Shown one piece after another: positions 14,769 to 22,705 of a stretch of DNA of 64,000 nucleotides (the stretch's first letter is position 1; each line of letters starts with the position of its first letter). Source of the DNA: Johnsonella ignava ATCC 51276 (GTDB taxonomy: Bacteria > Bacillota > Clostridia > Lachnospirales > Lachnospiraceae); contig NZ_JH378834.1 of assembly GCF_000235445.1 (NCBI RefSeq), positions 6,923-70,922 of the forward strand. Reading direction: 5' to 3'. The position numbers and the translations under genes are program-made. The notes beneath the pieces are model-generated. The model saw nothing but the letters and a program-made list of their open reading frames with translations. It was not told where the DNA came from and did not search any database.

Positions 14769-15523
14769 AAACTCTCGCCCTCCTTGCATGAGTAGTCTGG
14801 TATGCCCTTTTTCGGGGCTTTCTTGGCTGCGTCCTCCTGCGCCCATTTGTAGATTGTGGCGGCATGGCTGCGGTATCGCTTGCCGCTGGACGCGATATGG
14901 CAGGATAGCCGGTCAATGTAGTAGTTCCATTTGTCGGGCAGGTCTGCTTTCAGCCCGTCCAGTTCTGATTGCGAAAGAAAGACATTTTCATACCGGCCAT
15001 AGGCGGCGCGGGTGGGCTGTCCCGTATCTAACTCTCGCTCTCTCTCTTTTTCTATCTCTATCTCTTTCTCTATCTCTATCTCTGGTGGACAAATGTCCGC
15101 TTGATATGGTGGACATTTGTCCACCCCGGCCTTTGGCAAGGCTTTTTGCTCCTGCAAAGCCAGCCTTGCCCGCCGTTTTCGCTCCCCCTCGGTAGAGGAT
15201 TGGCCGATCAGCAGTTCAATGTTGCTCATATACAGCGCGCCGCTTGGCAGCGGCTCCACAAGCCCCAGCTTCATAAAAATCTGCAAGGCTCGCTCTACGG
15301 TGCCGACTTGCTGGCGGGTAATGGTGGCAATCATCTGCGCGGTGTAGGGGATATTTTCATCAAGCTGCAACTTCCCGCCGTTTTTCAGCGATTTCAGGTA
15401 CAGTTTCAAGAGAATGTTGGAATAGAGGATACCGTCCTGCATACTTTCCAGCAGCACGATAGCGTCCTCGTCAAAGTAATTCTCTTTCAGCTTGAGGTAG
15501 TAGTATTTTCGGTTGTCTGACAT
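14765..15523 (-). CDS. replisome organiser (DnaD-like initiator) of IME2
   Basis: A 252-residue initiator whose first 120 residues closely match the IME1 protein (both MSDN[K/R]KYYYLKLKE, then IPYT..MIATITR.QVGTVERA). The linker contains an EIEIEKEIEIEKERERE stretch coded by a CT-rich microsatellite (15030-15080) and the palindromic iterons at 15084-15125. AGGAGG lies five bases before the ATG at 15523. Confidence 0.82.
   Translation of the reverse strand: MSDNRKYYYLKLKENYFDEDAIVLLESMQDGILYSNILLKLYLKSLKNGGKLQLDENIPYTAQMIATITRQQVGTVERALQIFMKLGLVEPLPSGALYMSNIELLIGQSSTEGERKRRARLALQEQKALPKAGVDKCPPYQADICPPEIEIEKEIEIEKERERELDTGQPTRAAYGRYENVFLSQSELDGLKADLPDKWNYYIDRLSCHIASSGKRYRSHAATIYKWAQEDAAKKAPKKGIPDYSCKEGESL
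15084..15125. repeat. iteron-like palindromes inside the IME2 initiator gene
   Basis: GGTGGACAAATGTCC (15084-15098) and the near-perfect palindrome GGTGGACATTTGTCCACC (15108-15125) lie 24 bases apart. The IME1 initiator gene has the same 15-mer on its coding strand, but read in a different frame, so the conservation is at DNA level. Candidate origin of replication. Confidence 0.6.
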
Positions 15524-15635
15524 GGTTCCTCCTTTGGGTGGATTTGGGGCGTTTGTACGCATTTAGAACGCCGTTTCCGGGGGAAAAGGATAAATGTATC
15601 GCACACCCTTTGACACCCACGAAAAAAGCCTTGAT

Positions 15636-16022
15636 TTATGCGGGTTTGAAAGGCTCTAAAGCGTGACATCTCTGCCTTTGTTTCCGCTTTCTCTTGGCGG
15701 CTTTGAGTTTCTTCATGCGGCCGGCGCAGTCGGGGCAGTATTTCCCCCGGTTGGATTTGGGGACAAATGCCGCGCCGCAGACCGCACACCGTTTCCGGCT
15801 CCCCCGGTACAAGAGGGCTGCGGCCAGCTCCCCGTCAAGGGGCAGGACAGCCACACGGAACCAGCGGCACATGAGGGAAAGGGAAATGCTCTGGACGCAC
15901 ACGCAAGGCTCCCCGTCGTCTAACAGCAGGCAGTTCCCCCCGTCATAGTTACAGCACTCATGTACCAACCGCCGCGCCCGCCGGTGCTGGCGGTAGTCCA
16001 TGCGGGGCAGGTTATCGTTCAT
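15636..16022 (-). CDS. cysteine-rich VLP domain protein
   Basis: A 128-residue protein with two Cys groups: CCNYDGGNCLLLDDGEPCVC near residues 26-45, and a C-terminal zinc-ribbon-like CAVCGAAF...YCPDC with a Lys/Arg-rich tail. This is the Cys-rich VLP family found next to mobilization genes of GC-rich clostridial elements; the role is unknown, probably nucleic-acid binding. The ATG at 16022 overlaps the relaxase end and has AGGAG seven bases upstream. Confidence 0.75.
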   Translation of the reverse strand: MNDNLPRMDYRQHRRARRLVHECCNYDGGNCLLLDDGEPCVCVQSISLSLMCRWFRVAVLPLDGELAAALLYRGSRKRCAVCGAAFVPKSNRGKYCPDCAGRMKKLKAAKRKRKQRQRCHALEPFKPA

Positions 16023-17646
16023 GGCTCTGCTCCTTTCTGCGGTGGGGTTCCTCCCGGCGCAAAATCTGGTCGATGTTCCGCTTGACGGTCTGCAATTCCT
16101 TGAACCGCTGTTTCTGTTCGTGATAGGTGTTATACAGGCCGTCTTTCTCGGAGATAAGCTGCTCGATCTCGACCTGCAAAGCTTTCCGGGCGGGCAGCTT
16201 GGTAATGCCATGCGCCTTGAAATACCGGGCGGCGGCTTCGGCTATGATAAAATCGCTCTCGTTTGCCTGCCGGTATGCGGCGCGAGCTTTCTCAGATTTC
16301 TGCGCCCGCAGTCCGTCGCGAGCGGGCTTGGTCTTGGCATAGGCAAGTACCTGTTGCTGCAACTCCTTTTTCCCTTGTAGCTCTGTTTCCAGCGTTTTCA
16401 GCTTGCCGCTGGTCTGGCGCATTTCCTGATAGGCGGTATCAACGGCGGCTTCTAACTGCTCCGGGGAAGTGAAGCCGTATTCCTGATACACATTCAGCGT
16501 CGCGGCCATTTGTTTGAGATTGTACATGGTCGCCCAGCGTTCATAGCCCCGGCCTTTGCCCTCGGCCATTTTCTGCTCAATGTCCACAAGCCGCTGCACA
16601 CCGTCCTGTTTCGTGGTGGTTTGTGGGGCTTTTGTGGGCTGTATGCCGGTTTCCCCATGCCGGGGATATTCGGGTATGGCTGCGGCCTTTTCTGCGGCTC
16701 TGGCGGCGCTCTGCTCCAAAACGGCAAGGACGGCGGCGCGGTCAAAATCGTCGCCCAGCTTCCGGGCGGTAATGGGCTTCGTCCTGTCCGGCGTGAGGTA
16801 ACTAAGCCTCCCCCGGCTCTCCTTGACGGTCACACCCTCCCGCAGCAGCAGAGAGGAAAAGTCCTCGAATGAGGCCGCCGCAGACAGCGCGGCGCGTATG
16901 GTCTGCCGCAGTTTCTCCTTGTTCGTTTCAAACTTGGTCTGCCGGGGTGTGATACCGCCTGCAATCATGGGGGCGTTCTGCTTGTCCAGCGCGGCCTGTC
17001 CCTTTTTCTGCGCCCAATACTCCCGGTCGGTCACGCGGTTCTTGCTGCCGTTCAAGAGGTCGATTTGGTAAAGCCCCTCCCGGTGGCACATCTCCATGAC
17101 TTCGGACTTGAAGTAGCGCATGGCAGCGTCGGTACAGCGGTGCTTGCAACCGGCTTTCGTATCGGCTGGCCTGTCCATGTAGGGCAGGAACGGCACTTCC
17201 TCTATCCGCAGCGAATTGATAACGATATGCACATGGATGTTGCCGCTGTGGTTATGCCCGTCCGGGTGGGTGCATACAAGGGCTTGGTGGCCGGGGAAAT
17301 GCTCGGCGCAAAACTTCTCGCCCAATTCCTGCGCCCGGTCTACGGTCAAGCCGTTGTCCGGCCCGTCCCGTGGGTCAAAGCTGATGATATAGTGGTGGCT
17401 TTTCACATCTTCCCGCCGCTGGTTCTTCCCATAGCGGAGATTTGCCCGCATACACGCAACGGCAAAATCCTCCCCGCCGCAGTTCAGCGTGGACAGCCGG
17501 TAGTCCTCGCGGGGGATAAGCCTGCCGGTTTCATCAAGGACGGGCTTCATGGTAAACTCGTCATGCTCAAAAAGCAGGTATTGTTCGGCGGCTCCGTAGT
17601 CGGCATTTTTAGAGTTGATATGCTTGAGTGTTGCCAACCGCGTCAC
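16012..17646 (-). CDS. relaxase/mobilization nuclease of IME2 (MOBP type)
   Basis: A 544-residue relaxase. The N-terminal catalytic domain carries the three-histidine motif GNIHVHIVIN (about residues 133-142) and an upstream HHYIISFDPRD motif (about 83-93). A long helical C-terminal region follows. It would nick IME2's own oriT near 18,050-18,130 and be exported by the host ICE channel. The GTG start at 17646 lies inside the end of mobC, giving a coupled mobC-relaxase pair. It differs in family from the IME1 relaxase. Confidence 0.88.
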   Translation of the reverse strand: MTRLATLKHINSKNADYGAAEQYLLFEHDEFTMKPVLDETGRLIPREDYRLSTLNCGGEDFAVACMRANLRYGKNQRREDVKSHHYIISFDPRDGPDNGLTVDRAQELGEKFCAEHFPGHQALVCTHPDGHNHSGNIHVHIVINSLRIEEVPFLPYMDRPADTKAGCKHRCTDAAMRYFKSEVMEMCHREGLYQIDLLNGSKNRVTDREYWAQKKGQAALDKQNAPMIAGGITPRQTKFETNKEKLRQTIRAALSAAASFEDFSSLLLREGVTVKESRGRLSYLTPDRTKPITARKLGDDFDRAAVLAVLEQSAARAAEKAAAIPEYPRHGETGIQPTKAPQTTTKQDGVQRLVDIEQKMAEGKGRGYERWATMYNLKQMAATLNVYQEYGFTSPEQLEAAVDTAYQEMRQTSGKLKTLETELQGKKELQQQVLAYAKTKPARDGLRAQKSEKARAAYRQANESDFIIAEAAARYFKAHGITKLPARKALQVEIEQLISEKDGLYNTYHEQKQRFKELQTVKRNIDQILRREEPHRRKEQSHER

Positions 17647-18007
17647 CTACTTTCTGTAAGACTTCATACTTGAGGGCGGCAAGGTCGACTATGGCGGCGC
17701 GTACCTCGCCGGACAGCGCATTGTAGGGTGCGCCGTACTCGTTCAGATACCGGGCAATCTGATTGAGGTTGCCGCCGATCCTGCCGTATTCGGCGGCTAA
17801 CTTCCCGACAGCGGAGAGCAGTTCATCATTAACTGCCGACACATGGATAACGGGGCGTATGGTGGTACGCCGTATCGCCTGCCGGAGAAATTCCGACTGG
17901 CTGATACCATAGGGTGCAAGCCGCGCTGTGAAGTCGGCGTATTCATCTTCGGACAGCCGGGTTTTCACAACGCGGCTGCGGTGGGGTGTGTTGTATTTCT
18001 TTCGCAT
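17609..18007 (-). CDS. mobC: MobC family relaxosome protein
   Basis: A 132-residue protein with an N-terminal ribbon-helix-helix-like part (RVVKTRLSEDEYADF) and the MobC hallmark GRIGGNLNQIARYLNE (about residues 90-105). MobC binds oriT and helps the relaxase open the DNA. The ATG at 18007 has AGGAGG eight bases upstream. The candidate oriT lies immediately upstream. Confidence 0.85.
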   Translation of the reverse strand: MRKKYNTPHRSRVVKTRLSEDEYADFTARLAPYGISQSEFLRQAIRRTTIRPVIHVSAVNDELLSAVGKLAAEYGRIGGNLNQIARYLNEYGAPYNALSGEVRAAIVDLAALKYEVLQKVGDAVGNTQAYQL

Positions 18008-18050
18008 GGTCGTGACCTCCTTTCTTGCCGCATGAGCGCGGCGGGGATAA

Positions 18051-18131
18051 GCGGCGCAAGCCGCAAAGCAGGGTTTGGGGAAGGCACTCCCCAACAAGTT
18101 TCCCGCGAGGGGCAAAACCGCAGAATTGCGG
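18051..18131. other. candidate oriT region of IME2
   Basis: Three inverted repeats stand close together upstream of mobC: GCGGC-GCAA-GCCGC (18051-18064), TTGGGGA-AGGCAC-TCCCCAA (18075-18094) and CCGCA-GAAT-TGCGG (18118-18131). No reading frame is supported here. Position before mobC and the relaxase is typical of MOBP oriTs, but I see no nic consensus I can name. Confidence 0.45.
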
Positions 18132-18459
18132 ATTTTGGCACCGTGGTAGAAACTTGCTCTCCGTGACTGCAAACTTTCTCTCACTTCCGTCCGCCACTTT
18201 TTTGGAAAACTGCAACCACAAAAGTTTGTTTCTCTTTTTCTGCTACTACTAATCCTGTAAAGGGCATTCCTGCCCGCTTTCGCTAAAATGACACCGGACG
18301 CAGTGGTTTCTACCCGGTGTTGGAGAAATCCTTTCTCTTTGCCCTCTACTACGGGTAAATGCTCCAAATGCCAAACACCAGGGCAGAAAAATTCCCTCCT
18401 CGCTTACTACTACAACCGGCAGGGGGCAAAATGGCCGGGAGCGGAGCCGGACAACAAAA

Positions 18460-18493
18460 AAAGCAGTAAATCTTTTTCAAGACTTACTGCTTT
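18460..18493 (-). terminator. intrinsic terminator after the sigma-like genes
   Basis: AAAGCAGTAA and TTACTGCTTT form a 10-bp stem with an A/T-rich loop, followed on the minus strand by T7. It ends the transcript of the HTH_16 and sigma-like genes. The stretch 18,135-18,460 beyond it has no convincing gene. Confidence 0.8.
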
Positions 18494-18528
18494 CGCTGGC
18501 CGCGTCGGTGGCGGCTGGTATTCAGTTT

Positions 18529-18741
18529 TTATGACTTGTCCGGTGGTTCGTCAAGCCGGAACTTGAATTGACAGTCAATTAACCGCTGCTTTACATAGTC
18601 CTCCACCTCGGCGTTGACCTGCCCGTTCACTTTTGAGAAATAGCGGATATATCCGGCGTAGTGGAGCAGGACAGCGTTCACGGCTTCTGGGTCGCCCTCA
18701 CGGGCTTTGAGGATTGTTTCATAGGGGAGAAGTCTACTCAT
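18529..18741 (-). CDS. HTH_16 helix-turn-helix protein
   Basis: A 70-residue protein matching the short helix-turn-helix (HTH_16) proteins of Tn916- and Tn1549-type elements: it starts MSRLLPYETILKAREGDPEAV, with YIRYFSKVNGQVNAEVEDYVKQRL later. It overlaps the sigma-like gene by eight bases. Such pairs regulate transfer genes in Tn916-like elements; here the targets are not known. Confidence 0.78.
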   Translation of the reverse strand: MSRLLPYETILKAREGDPEAVNAVLLHYAGYIRYFSKVNGQVNAEVEDYVKQRLIDCQFKFRLDEPPDKS

Positions 18742-19156
18742 ACCGGCTCACCCCCATTTCTTCGCGTAGCCGCTGCAAGGCAAGCTGGATATGCCGCCCC
18801 GCTGTGCTGCGTGACCGGCCAATACACGCGCCGATCACGCGCTGCGGCTGGCGCAGAAAGTAATAGCGCAGGATTTCTTCCCGCGTCTGCTCCGGCAAAA
18901 CAGAGATCGCGTCGGCAAGGGCGGCGTTGCAGAGCAGGACGGTCTGACCGCAGACGGTAAATGGGTATTCCTCGTCCGGCTCCGACGCGGCAAACTGGAC
19001 AAACTTCTCGTTCATCAGATAGTCAAGGGAAACTTGCCGTTCCCATTGCCGTTTAAGCTTCAAAATCTTGTCCAAGGCGGCACAGCGGATAACAGTCTTG
19101 CAAAAGGCGTTGTACCTGCGCTGGATATATTCTTGATAGGCTATCTGGTCGGTCAT
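18734..19156 (-). CDS. sigma-70 region 4-like regulator
   Basis: A 140-residue protein with a C-terminal sigma-70 region 4-type helix-turn-helix (SVLPEQTREEILRYYFLRQ, then GRSRSTAGRHIQLALQRLR). It resembles the sigma-like factor encoded beside the HTH_16 gene in Tn916-type elements. The ATG at 19156 is preferred to upstream alternatives because a GAAAGGGG site precedes it. It probably regulates IME2 genes. Confidence 0.78.
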   Translation of the reverse strand: MTDQIAYQEYIQRRYNAFCKTVIRCAALDKILKLKRQWERQVSLDYLMNEKFVQFAASEPDEEYPFTVCGQTVLLCNAALADAISVLPEQTREEILRYYFLRQPQRVIGACIGRSRSTAGRHIQLALQRLREEMGVSRYE

Positions 19157-19327
19157 GGAAATTCCCCTTTCTGAATAATAGTGCGGGGCGGTGGCACTTC
19201 TTGCTGTCGCCCCTTGATTGCCTACCAGCAAAGGCGGGCGGGGCTGTCAACGGCTGCGCATATGCGCCGTTCATCTTGACCGTTGACTGGCTCGGCTGGG
19301 TTTGCTATTTACCCGACAAACTTGAAT

Positions 19328-20095
19328 TTATTTTAAGCTATCACGTTTTACCTTCTTAAGCCTTACTATCATTACCATAGGAATTTCTTTGTTGGTTTTA
19401 AAACATTCTTCATAAAATCCATCAATGACAAATCCAGCTCTAAAACAAAGGTTAAAAATATCTTGTATGGAACGATGATAATAAATCTGCTCTTTCGGTT
19501 GCCCTTCAATCGCTATATCATAGTAACTGTGCGGTGTCATATATTTTTCAGTCAACGTGACAAAACAAGGGTGTTGCGTTGCAAAGACAAAAATTCCGCT
19601 TTCCTGCAACAGTTCATAAACAGCCATAAGAAGTGGTTCAATATCCGTAATATCCATAATTGCCATATTAGAAACTGCTTTCGTAAAGGCTCGATTTCTT
19701 TTTAATTCTAATATACTTTTTCTATCGGTCGCATCCGCCACACAAAATTCAATTTGTTTTGCATATTGTGATTGCCGTCTTTTAGCCAATTCTATCATTT
19801 TTTTGCTGTAATCAAAAGCGACAACCGAAGCGCCTCTTTGTGCAAGATACGAAGAATAATTTCCATTGCCACACGCAATATCCAAAATGTAATCCGCAGG
19901 ATTAGGAGATAGAAGTTCCGTTACTTTGGGACGCACTACCTCTCTGTGAAATTCATTAGATTCGTCACCCATTGCATTATCCCAAAATTGTGCGTTCTCC
20001 TCCCAGATTTTTTTACTTTCCTCTGTTCCCATGTTCTCTCCCACTCCCCAAATTTGCTTTTTTGCTTCCATTAAATCTTCCTTACTATATTCCAT
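19328..20095 (-). CDS. class I SAM-dependent methyltransferase next to tet(W)
   Basis: A 255-residue methyltransferase. The SAM motif is ILDIACGNGNYSSYLAQRGA (about residues 68-87), followed by VVAFDYSKKMIELAKRR and a motif II-like CVADATD. The substrate is unknown. It lies 50 bases downstream of tet(W) in the same direction, with GGAGGG before the ATG. A gene of this kind commonly follows tet(W). Its low G+C contrasts with both tet(W) and the mobilization genes, so it has a separate origin. Confidence 0.85.
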   Translation of the reverse strand: MEYSKEDLMEAKKQIWGVGENMGTEESKKIWEENAQFWDNAMGDESNEFHREVVRPKVTELLSPNPADYILDIACGNGNYSSYLAQRGASVVAFDYSKKMIELAKRRQSQYAKQIEFCVADATDRKSILELKRNRAFTKAVSNMAIMDITDIEPLLMAVYELLQESGIFVFATQHPCFVTLTEKYMTPHSYYDIAIEGQPKEQIYYHRSIQDIFNLCFRAGFVIDGFYEECFKTNKEIPMVMIVRLKKVKRDSLK

Positions 20096-20145
20096 TGTTA
20101 CCCTCCATAACTTCTGATTGTTGCCGTCTTGACGATTATGTATCT

Positions 20146-22065
20146 TTACATTACCTTCTGAAACATATGGCGCACCTTGTCCAGGCGGCTGTTTGGACGG
20201 CGGGGCTGGATGACCGGCTGACCGACAGCGGCCTGATATCCTTTCAGCTCTGTAAGGCATACGCTCCGCCCGTTGGTGTAAAAGGCCAGATCAGTACGGT
20301 ATGCCTGTATACAGCGGGCGGGAATCTCGCCAGTAAAGACAACTTCATCCTTTTTTACCTGGGCCGTTTCGATGGTGGCACAGTATTTCGGTGCATCATG
20401 ATAAGCCCTGGAAAGGTATTCCTGGGGCGCATAGAGGATGAAGGAGAGATAAGGTTCCAGCAGCTGCGTCCCCGATTCCTTCAATGCCTGTTCCAATACA
20501 ATCGGGGCCAATGAGCGGAAGTCCGCCGGCGTGCTGACCGGACTGTAATAAAGCCCGTATTCAAAGCAAATCTTACAGTCCGTTACGTTCCAGCCGAACA
20601 AGCCCTGCTCCAGCCCGTAACGGATACCATCCCTGACAGCGTTTTGAAAACTCTGGTTCAAGTATCCCAGCGAAACCCGGCTCTCGTATTGTACACCGGA
20701 GCCAAGCGAGAGTGGTGTAACAGACAGTCCTATGGATGCCCAAAACGGGTTGGGCGGCACCTCGATATGGATGGTGTGGCTGGCTGCTTTGAGCGGCCGC
20801 TCCATATAAATGACGGAGGGTTCCTTTACCACTGTTTCAAGCTTGTATTTTTCCGACAGCAAAGCGGAAACAACCTCCAACTGCACCCGGCCCAAAAAAG
20901 AAAGAATGATCTCATGGGTGATGGAATCCACTTCGCAACGCAAAAGCGGGTCAGTATCCGCAAGTTGCGTAAGAGCGTCCAGCAGCCGTTCTCTTTGCGC
21001 TGCCGTTTTCGGCGCAATCGTCGTCCGCAGCATGGGGAGGGGGTCCTCGCGCCACCTTTTACGAGGGAGCCGGGTTTGGTCCCCTAATACATCGTTTAAC
21101 CTCACGCTGTCGCTGGGAAGGATAACAATTTCACCCTGATAAGCGGTGTCTGTCCGAACAATTTCCCCTTTGGATGGAATACGCATCTCTGTGATTTTCA
21201 GCTTTTCTCTCCCGGCCAGGGCCACCGTATCCCGCAGGCGCAGCGTTCCGCTGTATAACCGTAGATAGACACGCCGCTGGCCGCAATCGGTGTACTCAAC
21301 CTTGAAAACGCTGCCGCATAGGGCGGCGCCCCCCTGTTCCCCAATCGGTTGGAACAGCCCTGTCACCGCATCCATCAACGGTTGAATGCCAAGGCCATTT
21401 TTGGCGCTGCCATGATAGACTGGGAACAGGGAGGCGTCTTGAACCCGCTGCTGTTCCTCCCGCGCAAGTTTTTCCCGGCTGATTGGTTCTCCTGCGATAT
21501 ACTTTTCCAATAATTCATCGTTATTTTCGATGACCGCATCCCATGCTTCTATGTCGGTATTTTCCTCCAGGACTATTTCCGGGGACAGCGACACCGTCTG
21601 CTTGATGATAATATCGGCGGAGAGCTTATCCCGAACAGACTGAACCACGCTCTGCAAATCAACGCCAGCCTGGTCGATCTTGTTGATAAAGATAACGGTG
21701 GGAATGTTCATTTTCCGCAGGGCATGGAACAGAATACGGGTCTGGGCCTGCACGCCATCTTTAGCGGAGATCACCAAGATGGCCCCATCTAAAACAGCCA
21801 AAGAGCGGTACACCTCCGCCAAAAAATCCATGTGGCCGGGCGTATCCACAATGTTAACTTTACATCTGTGCCACTGGAAGGAAGTGACTGCCGCTTGAAT
21901 GGTAATCCCACGCTGCCGCTCCAAAAACATGGTGTCCGTCCTCGTTGTCCCTTTTTCGACGCTCCCCGGTTCTGAAATGGCTCCGCTGGCATATAGCAGG
22001 CTCTCCGTCAAGGTCGTCTTTCCAGCGTCTACATGGGCAAGAATTCCAATATTGATTATTTTCAT
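20146..22065 (-). CDS. tet(W): tetracycline resistance ribosomal protection protein Tet(W)
   Basis: A 639-residue translational GTPase of the EF-G-like ribosomal protection family, which dislodges tetracycline from the 30S subunit. G1 is AHVDAGKT (10-17), the G3 region DTPGHMDF (about 74-81) and G4 NKID (about 128-131). The length and the N-terminal stretch MKIINIGILAHVDAGKTTLT with SGAISEPGSVEKG agree with Tet(W) rather than Tet(O) or Tet(M). A mosaic cannot be excluded without alignment. Start: ATG with GGGAGG upstream, behind a leader peptide and attenuator. Confidence 0.95.
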   Translation of the reverse strand: MKIINIGILAHVDAGKTTLTESLLYASGAISEPGSVEKGTTRTDTMFLERQRGITIQAAVTSFQWHRCKVNIVDTPGHMDFLAEVYRSLAVLDGAILVISAKDGVQAQTRILFHALRKMNIPTVIFINKIDQAGVDLQSVVQSVRDKLSADIIIKQTVSLSPEIVLEENTDIEAWDAVIENNDELLEKYIAGEPISREKLAREEQQRVQDASLFPVYHGSAKNGLGIQPLMDAVTGLFQPIGEQGGAALCGSVFKVEYTDCGQRRVYLRLYSGTLRLRDTVALAGREKLKITEMRIPSKGEIVRTDTAYQGEIVILPSDSVRLNDVLGDQTRLPRKRWREDPLPMLRTTIAPKTAAQRERLLDALTQLADTDPLLRCEVDSITHEIILSFLGRVQLEVVSALLSEKYKLETVVKEPSVIYMERPLKAASHTIHIEVPPNPFWASIGLSVTPLSLGSGVQYESRVSLGYLNQSFQNAVRDGIRYGLEQGLFGWNVTDCKICFEYGLYYSPVSTPADFRSLAPIVLEQALKESGTQLLEPYLSFILYAPQEYLSRAYHDAPKYCATIETAQVKKDEVVFTGEIPARCIQAYRTDLAFYTNGRSVCLTELKGYQAAVGQPVIQPRRPNSRLDKVRHMFQKVM

Positions 22066-22105
22066 GTGATTGTCCTCCCTTTACAGCCCCAAAGGGCATA
22101 AAAAT

Positions 22106-22136
22106 CCCCAGCAGTAAAATACTTTTACCACTGGGG
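22106..22136 (-). terminator. attenuator hairpin of tet(W)
   Basis: CCCCAG and CTGGGG, with GTAAAA/TTTTAC inside, form a long stem followed on the minus strand by ATTTTTAT, between the leader peptide and tet(W). The sequence is the conserved tet(M)/tet(W)-type leader, where drug-stalled ribosomes on the leader peptide prevent termination. Confidence 0.8.
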
Positions 22137-22169
22137 ATTATAAGTTGCGGACATACACATATACAGCAT
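22125..22169 (-). CDS. tet(W) leader peptide
   Basis: A 14-residue open frame reading MLYMCMSATYNPQW, whose last codons lie in the first arm of the attenuator hairpin. This is the conserved leader peptide of tet(M)-like genes, whose slowed translation under tetracycline is thought to allow read-through into tet(W). The function is from the family; nothing here shows it directly. Confidence 0.75.
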   Translation of the reverse strand: MLYMCMSATYNPQW

Positions 22170-22358
22170 ACACCTGTTTGTGATTGCTGTTTTTGGGGAT
22201 ATGTCAAAATTGATAAGGCAAAAGTATTCTTAAATTGGGTACAAAAAACTAAGCCCCTACAAAAGGAGCTATCATAATCCTTTGTTCCCACTATTTGATT
22301 ATAGTTTTATTTAAGAATACCTTGCCGCATATTTTTTACTCCTTTTCTGGATTAAATC

Positions 22359-22387
22359 ATTGTATCACATCAGTTTTAGGAAAGCAA
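22359..22387 (-). promoter_or_regulatory. likely tet(W) promoter
   Basis: On the minus strand, TTGCTT (22382-22387) and TACAAT (22359-22364) are exactly 17 bases apart, with TGTGA before the -10 box. It lies 190 bases upstream of the leader peptide. The transcript would hold a long untranslated leader, including a segment shared with tet(M) leaders. Confidence 0.65.
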
Positions 22388-22426
22388 GTACCTAAAAGAA
22401 ATTTTTCTTCCCCTTATATGTAACAA

Positions 22427-22525
22427 TCATACCGGCTTCCTAGCGTTCAGAATGTTTTCTGCTGTCTGCTGTGGTGTTTGGTTGGAATTGTCCAACCAAA
22501 AGCCGATCCGTGGTGTTGTCTGCAT
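22427..22525 (-). pseudogene. C-terminal remnant of an unrecognised protein
   Basis: A short frame ending ...IGFWLDNSNQTPQQTAENIL and a few more residues has protein-like composition but no proper start or N-terminal domain. It stands between the tet(W) promoter and the IME2 end. It may be the tail of a gene cut when tet(W) was inserted. The rest of 22,526-22,705 shows nothing I can name. Confidence 0.25.
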
Positions 22526-22705
22526 TTTACTAAATACAAATTCAATGTATACAGAAAGATATAAGGAGTGGGAGGGATTCCGCCGTAGTTGGCATTGTAG
22601 GAAAATCCAAAAGTTTAGATTTTCCCACAATGCTTATCTTTTGGTCTTTGGTTCGGAATAGTGTAGTGCTGGCGGTCTATCTCTTGTTTTCGGTTGCTTG
22701 CTTCC

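Noticed and set aside
15028..15125. CT-rich microsatellite as a separate repeat element
   Set aside because: It codes the EIEIEK stretch of the IME2 initiator and is explained by that; only the palindromes next to it are listed.
14046..16872. Plus-strand open frames across the IME2 loader, initiator and relaxase
   Set aside because: They are antisense shadows; the minus-strand frames carry Walker, winged-helix and relaxase motifs.
22452..22661. 69-codon plus-strand frame right of tet(W)
   Set aside because: No ribosome site and no recognisable motif; the region seems to be debris at the IME2 end.
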